Positions 1 through 5,722 of a stretch of 5,874 nucleotides of DNA are shown here, in pieces (the stretch's first letter is position 1; each line of letters begins with the position of its first letter). Location of the stretch: NCBI GenBank assembly GCA_947097615.1, contig CAMURX010000113.1, positions 1-5,874 of the forward strand, given 5' to 3'. The position numbers and the translations under genes were made by a program. Below the pieces are notes generated by a model that saw only the letters and a list, made by a program, of their open reading frames with translations, was not told the DNA's origin and made no database searches. This DNA comes from an uncultured Neisseria sp. GTDB lineage: Bacteria > Pseudomonadota > Gammaproteobacteria > Burkholderiales > Neisseriaceae.

Positions 1-313
1 CCACCCTTCCCTGCTGCCCGCCTTCCCCGGCCTGCACACCCACCGCCGCGCCCTCGATGCGGGCTGCCGCCTCGCCGGCTGTACCATCCATTTTGTCACC
101 GCCGAACTCGACTGCGGCCCCGTTATCGCGCAAGGCGCCGTGCCCGTTTTCGACAGTGATACCGCCGACACGCTCGCACAGCGCGTCCTCGCCGTAGAAC
201 ACAAACTGCTGCCGCAGGCCGTCGCCGACTTCGCCGCAGGCCGTCTGAACATATCCGGCAACCGCGTCAGCAGCATCCGTACTGCCGATGCGGACGCATT
301 TTTGTCCAACTGA
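1..313 (+). CDS. purN: PurN, phosphoribosylglycinamide formyltransferase (3' part; 5' end outside window)
   Basis: Purine biosynthesis enzyme that transfers a formyl group from 10-formyltetrahydrofolate to GAR, giving FGAR, in the cytoplasm. The window holds the last 103 codons, in the frame starting at base 2. It opens with HPSLLPAFPGLHTHRRAL, the family's catalytic-His segment (E. coli His108). The catalytic Asp is at 110-112 in ELDCGPVI, exactly 36 residues after the His, the same spacing as E. coli His108 to Asp144. The usual Gly before GP is Cys here (LDCGP for LDGGP). The catalytic Asn should lie just upstream of the window, and base 1 fits the last base of the Ile codon of NIH. The stop is TGA at 311-313. 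A DUS at 238-249 is read in frame as GRLN near the C-terminus. An inverted-DUS terminator follows 28 bp after the stop. Seen: motifs and spacing. Known: PurN mechanism. Confidence 0.95.
   Translation, partial: HPSLLPAFPGLHTHRRALDAGCRLAGCTIHFVTAELDCGPVIAQGAVPVFDSDTADTLAQRVLAVEHKLLPQAVADFAAGRLNISGNRVSSIRTADADAFLSN
238..249 (+). repeat. DNA uptake sequence (AG-DUS) inside purN
   Basis: Exact 12-mer AGGCCGTCTGAA lying within purN, where it contributes to the in-frame residues GRLN. DUS are recognised by the type IV pilus protein ComP during neisserial transformation. This copy is read in the opposite coding sense to those in the genes on the minus strand. Confidence 0.9.
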
Positions 314-341
314 CCGTCTTTTCTATCCAACGCAGCAAAAA

Positions 342-380
342 GCCGTCTGAAAACGGCTGCAGCTTTCAGACGGCCTTTTT
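342..380 (+). terminator. Inverted-DUS intrinsic terminator of purN
   Basis: GCCGTCTGAAA (342-352) is the perfect reverse complement of TTTCAGACGGC (364-374), giving an 11-bp stem with an 11-nt loop, followed by TTTTT at 376-380. This is the well-known neisserial arrangement in which paired DUS act as a rho-independent terminator. The right arm is an exact AG-DUS on the minus strand (365-376). The left arm has A instead of G at the second position of the 12-mer. Confidence 0.85.
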
Positions 381-589
381 GTGCGCAAAACGGTACGGGG
401 ATTCCGATCCGTGCCGAAAGCGATCAAGACTTTCCGCTCCAATACGGTCAGGCCGATTCTCGACGTCTGTCCTTTTACTGCCGACACCAAGTGCGCATAC
501 CCTACCGTCACCGTCGAATTCCTGCCAACAGCGTTGCGGATGAAATTCAAACAGACAAAATGTCTGCGTGTCCATTTGGCAGACAAAGT
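381..589. other. Gene-free stretch between convergent purN and rplS
   Basis: The full gap from the purN stop to the rplS stop is 333 bp, and this is its middle. Open frames exist on both strands (up to about 110 codons), but they run through the flanking terminators or into rplS, match no family I recognise and show no convincing ribosome binding site. The only structure seen is three short arms, CAGACA (552-557), TGTCTG (561-566) and CAGACA (580-585), which can form two mutually exclusive small hairpins. No promoter, tRNA or mobile element is evident. Confidence 0.6.
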
Positions 590-620
590 AAAACCGCCGT
601 CCCGGCAGGACAGCGGTTTT
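590..620 (-). terminator. Terminator hairpin of the rpsP-rimM-trmD-rplS operon
   Basis: AAAACCGC (590-597) pairs with GCGGTTTT (613-620). After one mismatch (598/612), GTCC (599-602) pairs with GGAC (608-611) around a 5-nt loop. Read on the minus strand, the hairpin begins 27 nt after the rplS stop and ends in TTTT followed by ACTTTG. The A/T ends of the stem also supply a U-run on the plus strand, so it could work in both directions. Confidence 0.75.
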
Positions 621-646
621 GTACATCACAAGCTGCTTGGCAGAAA

Positions 647-1018
647 TCAGCCCTGCGCTTTGCGGGCAGGCAGTTTTTCTTTGATGCGGGCAGCTTTGCC
701 GGTCAGGCCGCGCAGGTAGTACAGCTTGGCGCGGCGCACGTCGCCGCGGCGTTTGACTTCGATTTTTTCAACATTGGGAGAGTAAAGCTGGAAGGTACGC
801 TCGACGCCTTCGCCGCTGGAGATTTTGCGGACGATGAAGTTGCTGTTCAGGCCGCGGTTGCGGCGGGAGATAACGACACCTTCGTAAGCCTGCAGACGGC
901 TGCGGTTACCCTCCACTACGCGTACGGATACGACGACAGTGTCGCCCGGGGCGAATTCAGGGATGGTTTTGTTCAGGCGGGCGATTTCTTCCTGCTCGAG
1001 TTGCTGGATCAGATTCAT
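647..1018 (-). CDS. rplS: 50S ribosomal protein L19
   Basis: Structural protein of the large ribosomal subunit, near the 30S-50S interface. The 123-residue product is full length (E. coli L19 is 115) and carries the family's hallmarks: N-terminal MNLIQQLE, the [33 protein letters not shown] core, [20 protein letters not shown], and C-terminal [20 protein letters not shown]. The tail after KEK (LPARKAQG) is slightly longer than in E. coli. The start is supported by a minus-strand AGGA (1025-1028) 6 nt before ATG. It is the last gene of the operon, 13 nt downstream of the trmD stop, and a terminator hairpin follows. Confidence 0.98.
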   Translation of the reverse strand: MNLIQQLEQEEIARLNKTIPEFAPGDTVVVSVRVVEGNRSRLQAYEGVVISRRNRGLNSNFIVRKISSGEGVERTFQLYSPNVEKIEVKRRGDVRRAKLYYLRGLTGKAARIKEKLPARKAQG

Positions 1019-1024
1019 GGTTTT

Positions 1025-1028
1025 TCCT
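1025..1028 (-). promoter_or_regulatory. Ribosome binding site of rplS
   Basis: The 13-nt trmD-rplS spacer reads TTTAGGAAAAACC on the minus strand. AGGA sits 6 nt before the ATG, so L19 has its own strong initiation site. This lets it be made in excess of the poorly expressed RimM and TrmD from the same mRNA. Confidence 0.75.
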
Positions 1029-1031
1029 AAA

Positions 1032-1784
1032 TTATGATTGGATGTCCCGTTGCTCCTGCTTGATTTTCTGCAAGAGGCGGGCTTCCTGTGGGATCAAACT
1101 GCGCCGTGCCAGCAAATCCGGCCGACGCGCCAAAGTGCGTCGCAGCGATTGCTCCAACCGCCACTCGGCTATCAGGCCGTGGTTGCCCGAACGTAAGACT
1201 TCGGGAACAGCCATGCCCTGAAATTCTGTGGGTCTGGTGTAATGCGGGCAGTCCAAGAGGCCGTCTGAAAACGAATCCTGCTCGGCGGAGCGCACATCGC
1301 CCAATACGCCGGGCACCAGCCTCAATACCGCATCCATCAACATCATGGCGGGCAACTCGCCGCCGGAGACGACAAAGTCGCCGATACCGATTTCTTCATC
1401 GACACTGCTTTGCAGCAGCCGCTCGTCTATGCCTTCGTAACGGCCGCACAGCAGTATCAGGTCGGAAAGCTGCGCAAGTTCCGCCGCTTTTGCATGGGTC
1501 AGCGGCGCTCCCTGCGGGCTGAGATATATCACTCTACCGCGACCGCTTTGCGTCTGCGTTCGTGCGGCTTCGATGGCGTCATAGATTGGCGGCGCCATCA
1601 TAATCATGCCCGGCCCGCCGCCAAACGGTCTGTCGTCGATATAGCCGAGTTTGTTGTCGGCAAATCGGCGGGGATTGACTGCTTCAAACCGCCAAAGCCC
1701 CTGTTGCAGCGCCCTTCCGGTCACGCCGTAGCCGGTAATGCTGTCGAACATTTCTGGAAACAGGGTGATCGCTTGGATTTTCAT
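1032..1784 (-). CDS. trmD: TrmD, tRNA (guanine-N1-)-methyltransferase
   Basis: SAM-dependent enzyme of the SPOUT (trefoil-knot) class that makes m1G37 next to the anticodon and so prevents +1 frameshifting. The 250-residue length is typical. Knot segments are visible at about 87-92 (YLSPQG), 111-122 ([12 protein letters not shown]) and 133-145 ([13 protein letters not shown]). Arg155 and Asp170 correspond by spacing to the catalytic Arg154/Asp169 of the H. influenzae enzyme, and the conserved [10 protein letters not shown] follows. I chose [13 protein letters not shown] as the N-terminus because it matches the family; a longer frame adds only six residues and would overlap rimM further. The ATG overlaps the rimM TGA as ATGA, which suggests coupled translation; no strong separate binding site is seen. 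A DUS at 1258-1269 encodes part of FSDGL, just after Asp170. Confidence 0.97.
   Translation of the reverse strand: MKIQAITLFPEMFDSITGYGVTGRALQQGLWRFEAVNPRRFADNKLGYIDDRPFGGGPGMIMMAPPIYDAIEAARTQTQSGRGRVIYLSPQGAPLTHAKAAELAQLSDLILLCGRYEGIDERLLQSSVDEEIGIGDFVVSGGELPAMMLMDAVLRLVPGVLGDVRSAEQDSFSDGLLDCPHYTRPTEFQGMAVPEVLRSGNHGLIAEWRLEQSLRRTLARRPDLLARRSLIPQEARLLQKIKQEQRDIQS
1258..1269 (+). repeat. DUS inside trmD
   Basis: Exact AGGCCGTCTGAA. On the coding strand its complement is read across codons 172-176 of TrmD (F-S-D-G-L), four residues before the conserved LDCPHYTRP motif. Many TrmD proteins have FADGLL or similar here, so the uptake sequence fits a naturally compatible peptide. Confidence 0.9.
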
Positions 1785-2293
1785 TGGTAATCCGCAGCCC
1801 AATCGGCGGTGATGGTGCGGTTTTCGCGGCTGACATCATCAATAAAGTGATCGACGAAAGGAATCAGCTGCCTTCCTTTATCGCCATCGATAATCAAAAT
1901 ATCGTGCGCACCGGTTTCCATCAGCCCGGATACTGTGCCGAGCGCTTCGCCGCTGCGGCTGACAACCTCCATACCGACCAAATCCGCCCAATAATATTCG
2001 CCTTCTTCGGTCTGGGCGAAGTCGGCGCGGCTGATTTCGATGGTGTAGCCGCGCAGGGCGTGCGCGGCATCGCGGTCGTTTGTGCCGGAAAATTTGACTT
2101 GCAGTTCGCTGCCGTTCAGTTTTCCGGCCTCAACTTCGACCTGAACGGCATACGTATCTTTGCGCAGACGCCACTGCGGGTAATCCAGCAGACTGTCGGC
2201 GTATTCGGTGTCGGCCGAGACTTTCACCCAACCCTTCACACCGAACGCACCTTTGATGTAGCCCATGGCCACCCATTGTGTTCCGTCCGCCAT
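1781..2293 (-). CDS. rimM: RimM, 16S rRNA processing / 30S maturation factor
   Basis: Assembly factor that binds S19 and helps mature the 3' (head) domain of the 30S subunit. The 170-residue product has both family domains: an N-terminal RimM barrel (about 8-90, with the signature [15 protein letters not shown] at 11-25) and a C-terminal PRC-barrel (about 97-168). The PRC part begins [13 protein letters not shown] and includes the Tyr-Tyr pair (100-101) known to matter for function in E. coli. ATG at 2291-2293 lies 3 nt after the rpsP stop (TAA TTT ATG on the minus strand), with no clear Shine-Dalgarno sequence. Translation is therefore probably coupled to rpsP. The TGA overlaps the trmD start. 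Confidence 0.96.
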   Translation of the reverse strand: MADGTQWVAMGYIKGAFGVKGWVKVSADTEYADSLLDYPQWRLRKDTYAVQVEVEAGKLNGSELQVKFSGTNDRDAAHALRGYTIEISRADFAQTEEGEYYWADLVGMEVVSRSGEALGTVSGLMETGAHDILIIDGDKGRQLIPFVDHFIDDVSRENRTITADWAADYQ

Positions 2294-2296
2294 AAA

Positions 2297-2545
2297 TTAA
2301 GCGGCTGCCTGTTGCTCTTTAACCAGTTTGGCAACGGAATCGCTCATTTGTGCGCCCTGGCCGACCCAGTGGTTCAGGCGCTCGCTGTTCAGGCGGACGC
2401 GTTCCTGTTTTTCGTTGGCAACAGGGTTGTAGAAGCCGACGCGTTCGATGAAACGGCCGTCGCGGCGGTTGCGGCTGTCGGTAACGACAACGCTGTAAAA
2501 GGGACGTTTTTTCGAGCCGCCGCGGGCCAAACGGATAACTACCAT
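2297..2545 (-). CDS. rpsP: 30S ribosomal protein S16
   Basis: Small-subunit protein needed for 30S assembly. The 82 residues match the length of E. coli S16. The N-terminus [17 protein letters not shown], then [22 protein letters not shown] and the later [23 protein letters not shown] are diagnostic. The open frame extends much further upstream (to 2953), but that part is out-of-frame sequence of the preceding gene. The ATG at 2543-2545 is fixed by homology and by AAGGA 8 nt upstream. It is the first gene of the rpsP-rimM-trmD-rplS operon, and a candidate sigma70 promoter lies about 50 bp before the start. Confidence 0.98.
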   Translation of the reverse strand: MVVIRLARGGSKKRPFYSVVVTDSRNRRDGRFIERVGFYNPVANEKQERVRLNSERLNHWVGQGAQMSDSVAKLVKEQQAAA

Positions 2546-2553
2546 GTTTGTTT

Positions 2554-2558
2554 TCCTT
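2554..2558 (-). promoter_or_regulatory. Ribosome binding site of rpsP
   Basis: AAGGA on the minus strand, with an 8-nt spacing to the ATG at 2545. It decides the start of S16 against the much longer open frame. Confidence 0.8.
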
Positions 2559-2591
2559 AAAAATGAAATTCGGAGAAGTACAAAGGCGCGG

Positions 2592-2621
2592 ATTTTAGGG
2601 CATTTGACCGACTGCGTGCAA
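2592..2621 (-). promoter_or_regulatory. Candidate sigma70 promoter of the rpsP operon
   Basis: On the minus strand TTGCAC (2616-2621) and TAAAAT (2592-2597) are separated by 18 nt. The -10 box matches 5 of 6 consensus bases, the -35 box only 3 of 6. Transcription would begin near 2585, leaving a leader of about 40 nt with an AU-rich segment ahead of the rpsP ribosome binding site. The -35 box starts 4 bp beyond the stop codon of the upstream Pat-like gene. Inferred from position and boxes only. Confidence 0.55.
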
Positions 2622-2625
2622 GCGT

Positions 2626-4845
2626 TTATTGCCGCAGCAGGCGTTTTTTCGGACGTTTGTCTTTTTGCAGCGTCAGCCCGGCCGTTACCAGCCGCGCATC
2701 CTCGGGATGGGGGGCAGTTTTGAAGCCGAGCTTTTCCGCCAGACGGGTCATGGCGGCGTTGTCGGCGAGGATTTCGGCGCAGACGGCACGGTAGCCCTGC
2801 CGCCCGGCCTGACACACCAGCAGGCGCAGCAAATGGGCGGCCAGCCCCTGCCCTTTCATGTCGGCGGCGACGGCTATGCCGAACTCGCAGGCTTCGGGGT
2901 GGCGCAGGCAGGCATATTGCGCCCAGCCTGCCATCTCGCCGTTGCCCCGCCACGCACCGAGGGCGGCTTCGCGCGTGTGGTCGGGGCGGCTGTATTGGAC
3001 GAGTTGGGCGGGGGAAAGTTCTTTTATCGGACTCATGAAACGGGTTTGCCGGTCAGTCTCGTCCATATTGCGGACGAAGTGCTGCAGGGCTTCGGCGTCT
3101 TCGGGCTGTATCGGGCGGATGTGGAGTATGCCGCCGTCGGCAGCGGTGAAGAAATGGCCGTCTGAAAGCGGGGCGGCGGCAAACAGGGGGGCGGCAAGCG
3201 CATCCTGTTCTCCGTCGTCGTTTGCGGTAACGGACAGCGAAGCGGTGTGCAGGACGGCGGCGGCGCTGTCTGCATATATATGCAGCGATTGCAGCTGCGG
3301 GAAACCGTAGGTGGCGGCATTGAGGGAAAACAGCAGCTGTTCGAGGGCGGGGCGCAGTTTGGCGTTGGCGAAAAAACGGCTCAGGCGGCGGGCATGGCGG
3401 GTATCAAAGGGCGGCAGCAGCAGTATATTGCCGCTGCGGCACGCGGCAGACAGGACAGCACCGGTATGCGGCAGCACGGAATAGGTCAGGAGGCCGTCTG
3501 AAAAACCCTCCTGCTGCGCGGGCGGCAGGTGCAGGGCGGCGGCAAGTTCGGCGGGACTATCAAGCAGCAGCGCGGCCTGGCGCAGGTCGGGCGGCGACGG
3601 TGTCTGCTGCGGCGGTTTGGCGGCGGTTTGCCGCTCCTTGCGGATGCGCTGCCACGCGCTTTGCGCCGCCAGCGTACGCAGCGCCCGTTCGGGTGTGTCG
3701 AAGGTTAAAAGGCCGTCTGAAAGCCCTGCCGCCGCGCTGCCTGCGGCCAGATAAAGCGGCGTTTCGCTCTGTTTTTGCAGCTGGACGAGCTGCGGCACGG
3801 CGTCGGGGCGTTCGGCGGCCGACACCAGCAGGGCGCGGCAGTCTTGCCTGGCCAGCGCGGCGGCGGCCAGGTCGCGGATTTCCAGAGGGTTGGCGTGGCG
3901 GCCGTAGGCAGGCAGGACATGCAGCGGCACACCGGCGGCACGCGCCATATCGGCCAGCCAGCCCGTTTCGCCGCTGCCGAGGATGTGCACGCCGGCGGCG
4001 TGGCGCAGGCGCGGCAGGCAGGCGGCGTGCACGGCGGCGCGCAACTCGTCGGGCGTGCGTGTCGGCAATGCGCCGCAGCGTTCGCACAATGCGTGCAGCA
4101 GCGCGGTTCCCTGTTCCGACAGGCTTTGCGCGGCGTGGAGAATGACCTGTTTGTCCTGCGCCGCGAGCCGCAGCGTGCTGTAAAAAGCGGCACTCTGCTC
4201 GGGCAGGTATTGAACAACCAGCACATGGCTGCCCGCGTCTTCGCGGAAACGGTTCAGCCACGGGTCGGGCGGTGCGGCGGGCGTTAAACCGACGGTAAAG
4301 GAAAAGCCGACGTTCAGGCCGCCAAGCCAGTGGAACACGTCGCGGCAGAAGCCGTTTTGCCGCCCGATCAGCGCCACGCGTCCCGCTGTGGGGAAGCTGC
4401 CGCCGCCATCGGCATACAGGCCGTTTTGCGGCAGGTTGAAACCGTCTTCGCCGCACAATAAAAGCTGCGTCGGCGCATCTTCGCCGCCCGCCGCTTTCAG
4501 CAGTTTGGCGTATTCGTCTGCGCCGCCGTCTTCGCCGTCGGCCGTCAGCACCAGCACGCAGGGCACGCACGCCGCCGCACAGGCCGCCACCGCGCCCGCC
4601 CTGCCCTGCGCGTTGACGGCAACCACGGCCGCGTCGGGCGTTTCGCCAATCTGCGCCACTGCCGCATAAGCCGCCAGCCCTGCCACGGTTTTGCGCCGCA
4701 GGTTGACAGGCGTGAGCCGACCGTCGAACGGCCGGTGCAGCAGGGCGGCGAACACGCGCCCGCCGAGGGTTTCCATGCGCTGGCTGGCGCCGACAACGGC
4801 GATGTGGCGGGCATCGAAAAGCGGGGTCAGGGGAAGGGGCAGCAT
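2626..4845 (-). CDS. Pat/PatZ-like GNAT acetyltransferase fused to a degenerate acyl-CoA synthetase (NDP-forming) module
   Basis: Likely cytoplasmic protein lysine acetyltransferase of the Pat/PatZ/YfiQ type; those enzymes acetylate acetyl-CoA synthetase and other proteins using acetyl-CoA. Of 739 residues, about 8-100 form a CoA-binding Rossmann domain ([16 protein letters not shown]). About 155-400 align with the two succinyl-CoA-synthetase-like domains ([11 protein letters not shown], then [16 protein letters not shown] and NPLEIRD). About 430-540 resemble only the last part of an ATP-grasp domain ([13 protein letters not shown]). About 571-727 form the GNAT domain, with the CoA loop DMKGQGLA (662-669), Glu654 as possible catalytic base, DNAAM and KLGF. 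E. coli PatZ is about 886 residues, so roughly 150 are missing, mainly ATP-grasp. The segment that in active synthetases carries the phospho-His (SHTGA type) also looks deleted. Start: AGGAG 7 nt before ATG. Three DUS lie inside. Family firm; substrate and activity inferred. Confidence 0.85.
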   Translation of the reverse strand: MLPLPLTPLFDARHIAVVGASQRMETLGGRVFAALLHRPFDGRLTPVNLRRKTVAGLAAYAAVAQIGETPDAAVVAVNAQGRAGAVAACAAACVPCVLVLTADGEDGGADEYAKLLKAAGGEDAPTQLLLCGEDGFNLPQNGLYADGGGSFPTAGRVALIGRQNGFCRDVFHWLGGLNVGFSFTVGLTPAAPPDPWLNRFREDAGSHVLVVQYLPEQSAAFYSTLRLAAQDKQVILHAAQSLSEQGTALLHALCERCGALPTRTPDELRAAVHAACLPRLRHAAGVHILGSGETGWLADMARAAGVPLHVLPAYGRHANPLEIRDLAAAALARQDCRALLVSAAERPDAVPQLVQLQKQSETPLYLAAGSAAAGLSDGLLTFDTPERALRTLAAQSAWQRIRKERQTAAKPPQQTPSPPDLRQAALLLDSPAELAAALHLPPAQQEGFSDGLLTYSVLPHTGAVLSAACRSGNILLLPPFDTRHARRLSRFFANAKLRPALEQLLFSLNAATYGFPQLQSLHIYADSAAAVLHTASLSVTANDDGEQDALAAPLFAAAPLSDGHFFTAADGGILHIRPIQPEDAEALQHFVRNMDETDRQTRFMSPIKELSPAQLVQYSRPDHTREAALGAWRGNGEMAGWAQYACLRHPEACEFGIAVAADMKGQGLAAHLLRLLVCQAGRQGYRAVCAEILADNAAMTRLAEKLGFKTAPHPEDARLVTAGLTLQKDKRPKKRLLRQ
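3155..3166 (+). repeat. DUS inside the Pat-like gene (third copy)
   Basis: TGGCCGTCTGAA: the 10-bp core is intact and the first base differs from AG-DUS. On the coding strand it is read in frame as LSDGH (residues about 560-564), in the linker just before the GNAT domain. Confidence 0.8.
3491..3502 (+). repeat. DUS inside the Pat-like gene (second copy)
   Basis: Exact AGGCCGTCTGAA, read on the coding strand within [10 protein letters not shown] (residues 446-455). It sits where the alignment with PatZ loses most of the ATP-grasp domain. Confidence 0.9.
3710..3721 (+). repeat. DUS inside the Pat-like gene (first copy)
   Basis: Exact AGGCCGTCTGAA, read on the coding strand within [10 protein letters not shown] (residues 374-383). 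It lies in the same frame as the copy 219 bp away, so both encode SDGLLT. Confidence 0.9.
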
Positions 4846-4852
4846 GGGTTTT

Positions 4853-4857
4853 CTCCT
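4853..4857 (-). promoter_or_regulatory. Ribosome binding site of the Pat-like gene
   Basis: AGGAG on the minus strand (context CACAGGAGAAAACCC) with 7 nt to the ATG at 4843-4845. This strong site fixes the start; no in-frame Met further upstream has comparable support. Confidence 0.85.
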
Positions 4858-4867
4858 GTGCGGCGGT

Positions 4868-4879
4868 TTCAGACGGCCT
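4868..4879 (-). repeat. DUS in the leader of the Pat-like gene
   Basis: Exact AG-DUS on the minus strand (TTCAGACGGCCT on the plus strand), 22 bp upstream of the ATG. It is single, with no inverted partner nearby. Confidence 0.9.
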
Positions 4880-4890
4880 TTTTAAATAAA

Positions 4891-4907
4891 GGGCGGGAGG
4901 CCGCCCC
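4891..4907 (-). terminator. GC-rich hairpin with U-rich tail in the leader of the Pat-like gene (attenuator or weak terminator)
   Basis: Read on the minus strand, GGGCGG (4906-4901) and CCGCCC (4896-4891) form a perfect 6-bp all-GC stem with loop CCTC, extendable by one G-U pair. TTTATTT follows at once. It lies about 45 nt before the ATG on the coding strand, so it would either stop a transcript arriving from upstream or attenuate expression of the Pat-like gene. The U-tract is interrupted by one A, hence moderate confidence. Confidence 0.45.
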
Positions 4908-4972
4908 ATCTTCGCGGGGATGATGTTTCTGAAAAAACGGTTGGTCTGTTTTAACTTCGTTGAAGCTGCGCT

Positions 4973-4984
4973 TTCAGACGGCCT
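4973..4984 (-). repeat. DUS in the intergenic region
   Basis: Exact AG-DUS on the minus strand, preceded on that strand by an A/T-rich stretch (CAAAATAAAA). It is a single copy, 94 bp from the next same-strand DUS at its left. A weak promoter could be imagined on the minus strand (CTGACA, 15 nt, CAAAAT, about 5011-4985), but the spacing is short and I do not call it. Confidence 0.9.
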
Positions 4985-5017
4985 TTTATTTTGAATGCTT
5001 GAACCGTTTGTCAGCAT

Positions 5018-5115
5018 GGTTTGCAGCAAACCAAAACCGCGTGCGTTGCTGCGCAACACATCCTACGGGGAGGAACGGTTTCCGCGTTGCGCCGCGTGTT
5101 TGCTGCGGCACGCAC
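5018..5115 (-). repeat. Cluster of small hairpins (possible REP-like or structured leader)
   Basis: Four short inverted repeats follow one another: GGTTTGC-A-GCAAACC (5018-5032), GTTGC-TGC-GCAAC (5045-5057), GGAA-cggt-TTCC (5072-5083) and GCGTG...CACGC (5094-5113). The second extends to 8 bp on the minus strand only, because pair 5044/5058 is a G-U wobble there but a C-A mismatch on the plus strand. This favours a minus-strand RNA or element. On the minus strand it is preceded by GTAGGATG, which recalls dispersed GTAGG-plus-palindrome repeats seen in many bacterial genomes; that resemblance is from memory only. No coding potential is recognised here. Confidence 0.4.
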
Positions 5116-5125
5116 TCTGCGGCGG

Positions 5126-5166
5126 AGGCCGTCTGAAAACCAAGGCGGCTCGTTTTCAGACGGCCT
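5126..5166. repeat. Inverted DUS pair downstream of the SUKH gene
   Basis: AGGCCGTCTGAAAAC (5126-5140) is the perfect reverse complement of GTTTTCAGACGGCCT (5152-5166), giving a 15-bp stem with an 11-nt loop; both arms are exact AG-DUS. It lies 65 bp past the stop of the SUKH gene and is probably its terminator by position. Neither strand shows a T-run after the stem (GATTGATG to the right, CCGCCGC on the minus strand), so efficient intrinsic termination is uncertain. Confidence 0.8.
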
Positions 5167-5231
5167 GATTGATGGTTGCCGGTAGTTTTTGGTTCTTCAA
5201 ACTTTGCGGGGATGGCGTTTGCGAAAGGCCG

Positions 5232-5675
5232 TCAGCTGCCGTTTTGTTCTTCTTCGGCGAGGCAGTAGGCGAAAAACGCGGCGAAGTCCGGCCGGTTTTC
5301 CAAGTCGGCGACGGCGGCCGGGTCTCGGATAAAGGTATCGAACTCAACGGACAGTATCCACGACACTTCGGATGTGCGCGTATCGAGGAAAACGGCGCTT
5401 TCGGCGAATTCGGCAAGGAAAATAAAGTGGTGCGGCAGGCCGCTGCTGCGGCGCAGGCGGAGGGTTTCGCCGACGATATCCGGTTGGCAGTCGGCCGTAA
5501 AAGAGAAAAACTCCACGTCGCCCAAGCTGCCGCCGCTGCAAAAGGCGGCGATGTCGGCAAAGTCGGCCGGCAGGCGCAGGGATAAGCCGCTTTCGATCGC
5601 GCGGATGTCGGCGGCGGTGCAGCTCGTATCGTCGGGGAACAGGTTGCGGTAACGGGTTTTCAGGTCGGCGGTCAT
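5232..5675 (-). CDS. SMI1/KNR4 (SUKH) family protein, immunity-like
   Basis: A 147-residue cytoplasmic-looking protein with no signal peptide or membrane segment. It fits the SUKH fold pattern: an N-terminal helix (AADIRAIESGLSLRLPADFADIAAFCSGGSLGD, about 21-53) with the LPxxF...GG signature, then GLPHHFIFLAEFAESAVFLDTRTSEVSWI (79-107), equivalent to the family's 'hFihig...g..ifLDt..geV' strands, and an acidic C-terminal helix ending EEEQNGS. SUKH proteins in bacteria are mostly immunity proteins to polymorphic or contact-dependent toxins, though other roles exist. No toxin gene is adjacent within the window. The ATG at 5673-5675 has no clear Shine-Dalgarno sequence (AACCCGAAAACC before it), so another start is possible. 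The gene is flanked on both sides by inverted DUS pairs and upstream by a Correia-like element. Family assignment by pattern only. Confidence 0.7.
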   Translation of the reverse strand: MTADLKTRYRNLFPDDTSCTAADIRAIESGLSLRLPADFADIAAFCSGGSLGDVEFFSFTADCQPDIVGETLRLRRSSGLPHHFIFLAEFAESAVFLDTRTSEVSWILSVEFDTFIRDPAAVADLENRPDFAAFFAYCLAEEEQNGS

Positions 5676-5722
5676 GGTTTTCGGGTTTACTTTGTTCGGG
5701 ATGCGGGTCGGGTAATCTTTTC

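Noticed and set aside
323..629. Two small minus-strand frames (87 codons each) between purN and rplS
   Set aside because: They run through the purN terminator DUS (peptide KRPSESCSRFQTAF is a DUS translation), lack ribosome binding sites and resemble no family.
1785..1802. Six-residue longer TrmD start (MGCGLP before MKIQ)
   Set aside because: The family begins at MKI..LFPEMF, and that ATG overlaps the rimM stop in the common ATGA arrangement.
1784..2560. 258-codon open frame on the plus strand opposite rimM and rpsP
   Set aside because: It is antisense to two firmly identified genes, matches no family and is explained by GC-rich codon use on the real strand.
2297..2953. 218-residue extended version of S16
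   Set aside because: The first about 136 residues are out-of-frame sequence of the Pat-like gene. The S16 start is set by homology, 82-residue length and AAGGA at 2554-2558.
3560..5059. 499-codon minus-strand frame, extremely Arg/Pro/Ala-rich
   Set aside because: It overlaps the Pat-like gene in another frame, has the low-complexity composition typical of GC-rich shadow frames, and crosses the ribosome binding site and leader.
5126..5166. CRISPR-like or attachment-site reading of the inverted repeat
   Set aside because: Both arms are exact DUS; a paired DUS explains it fully and there is no spacer series.
5169..5585. 138-codon plus-strand frame opposite the SUKH gene
   Set aside because: Antisense to the better supported SUKH frame; no recognisable domain or binding site.
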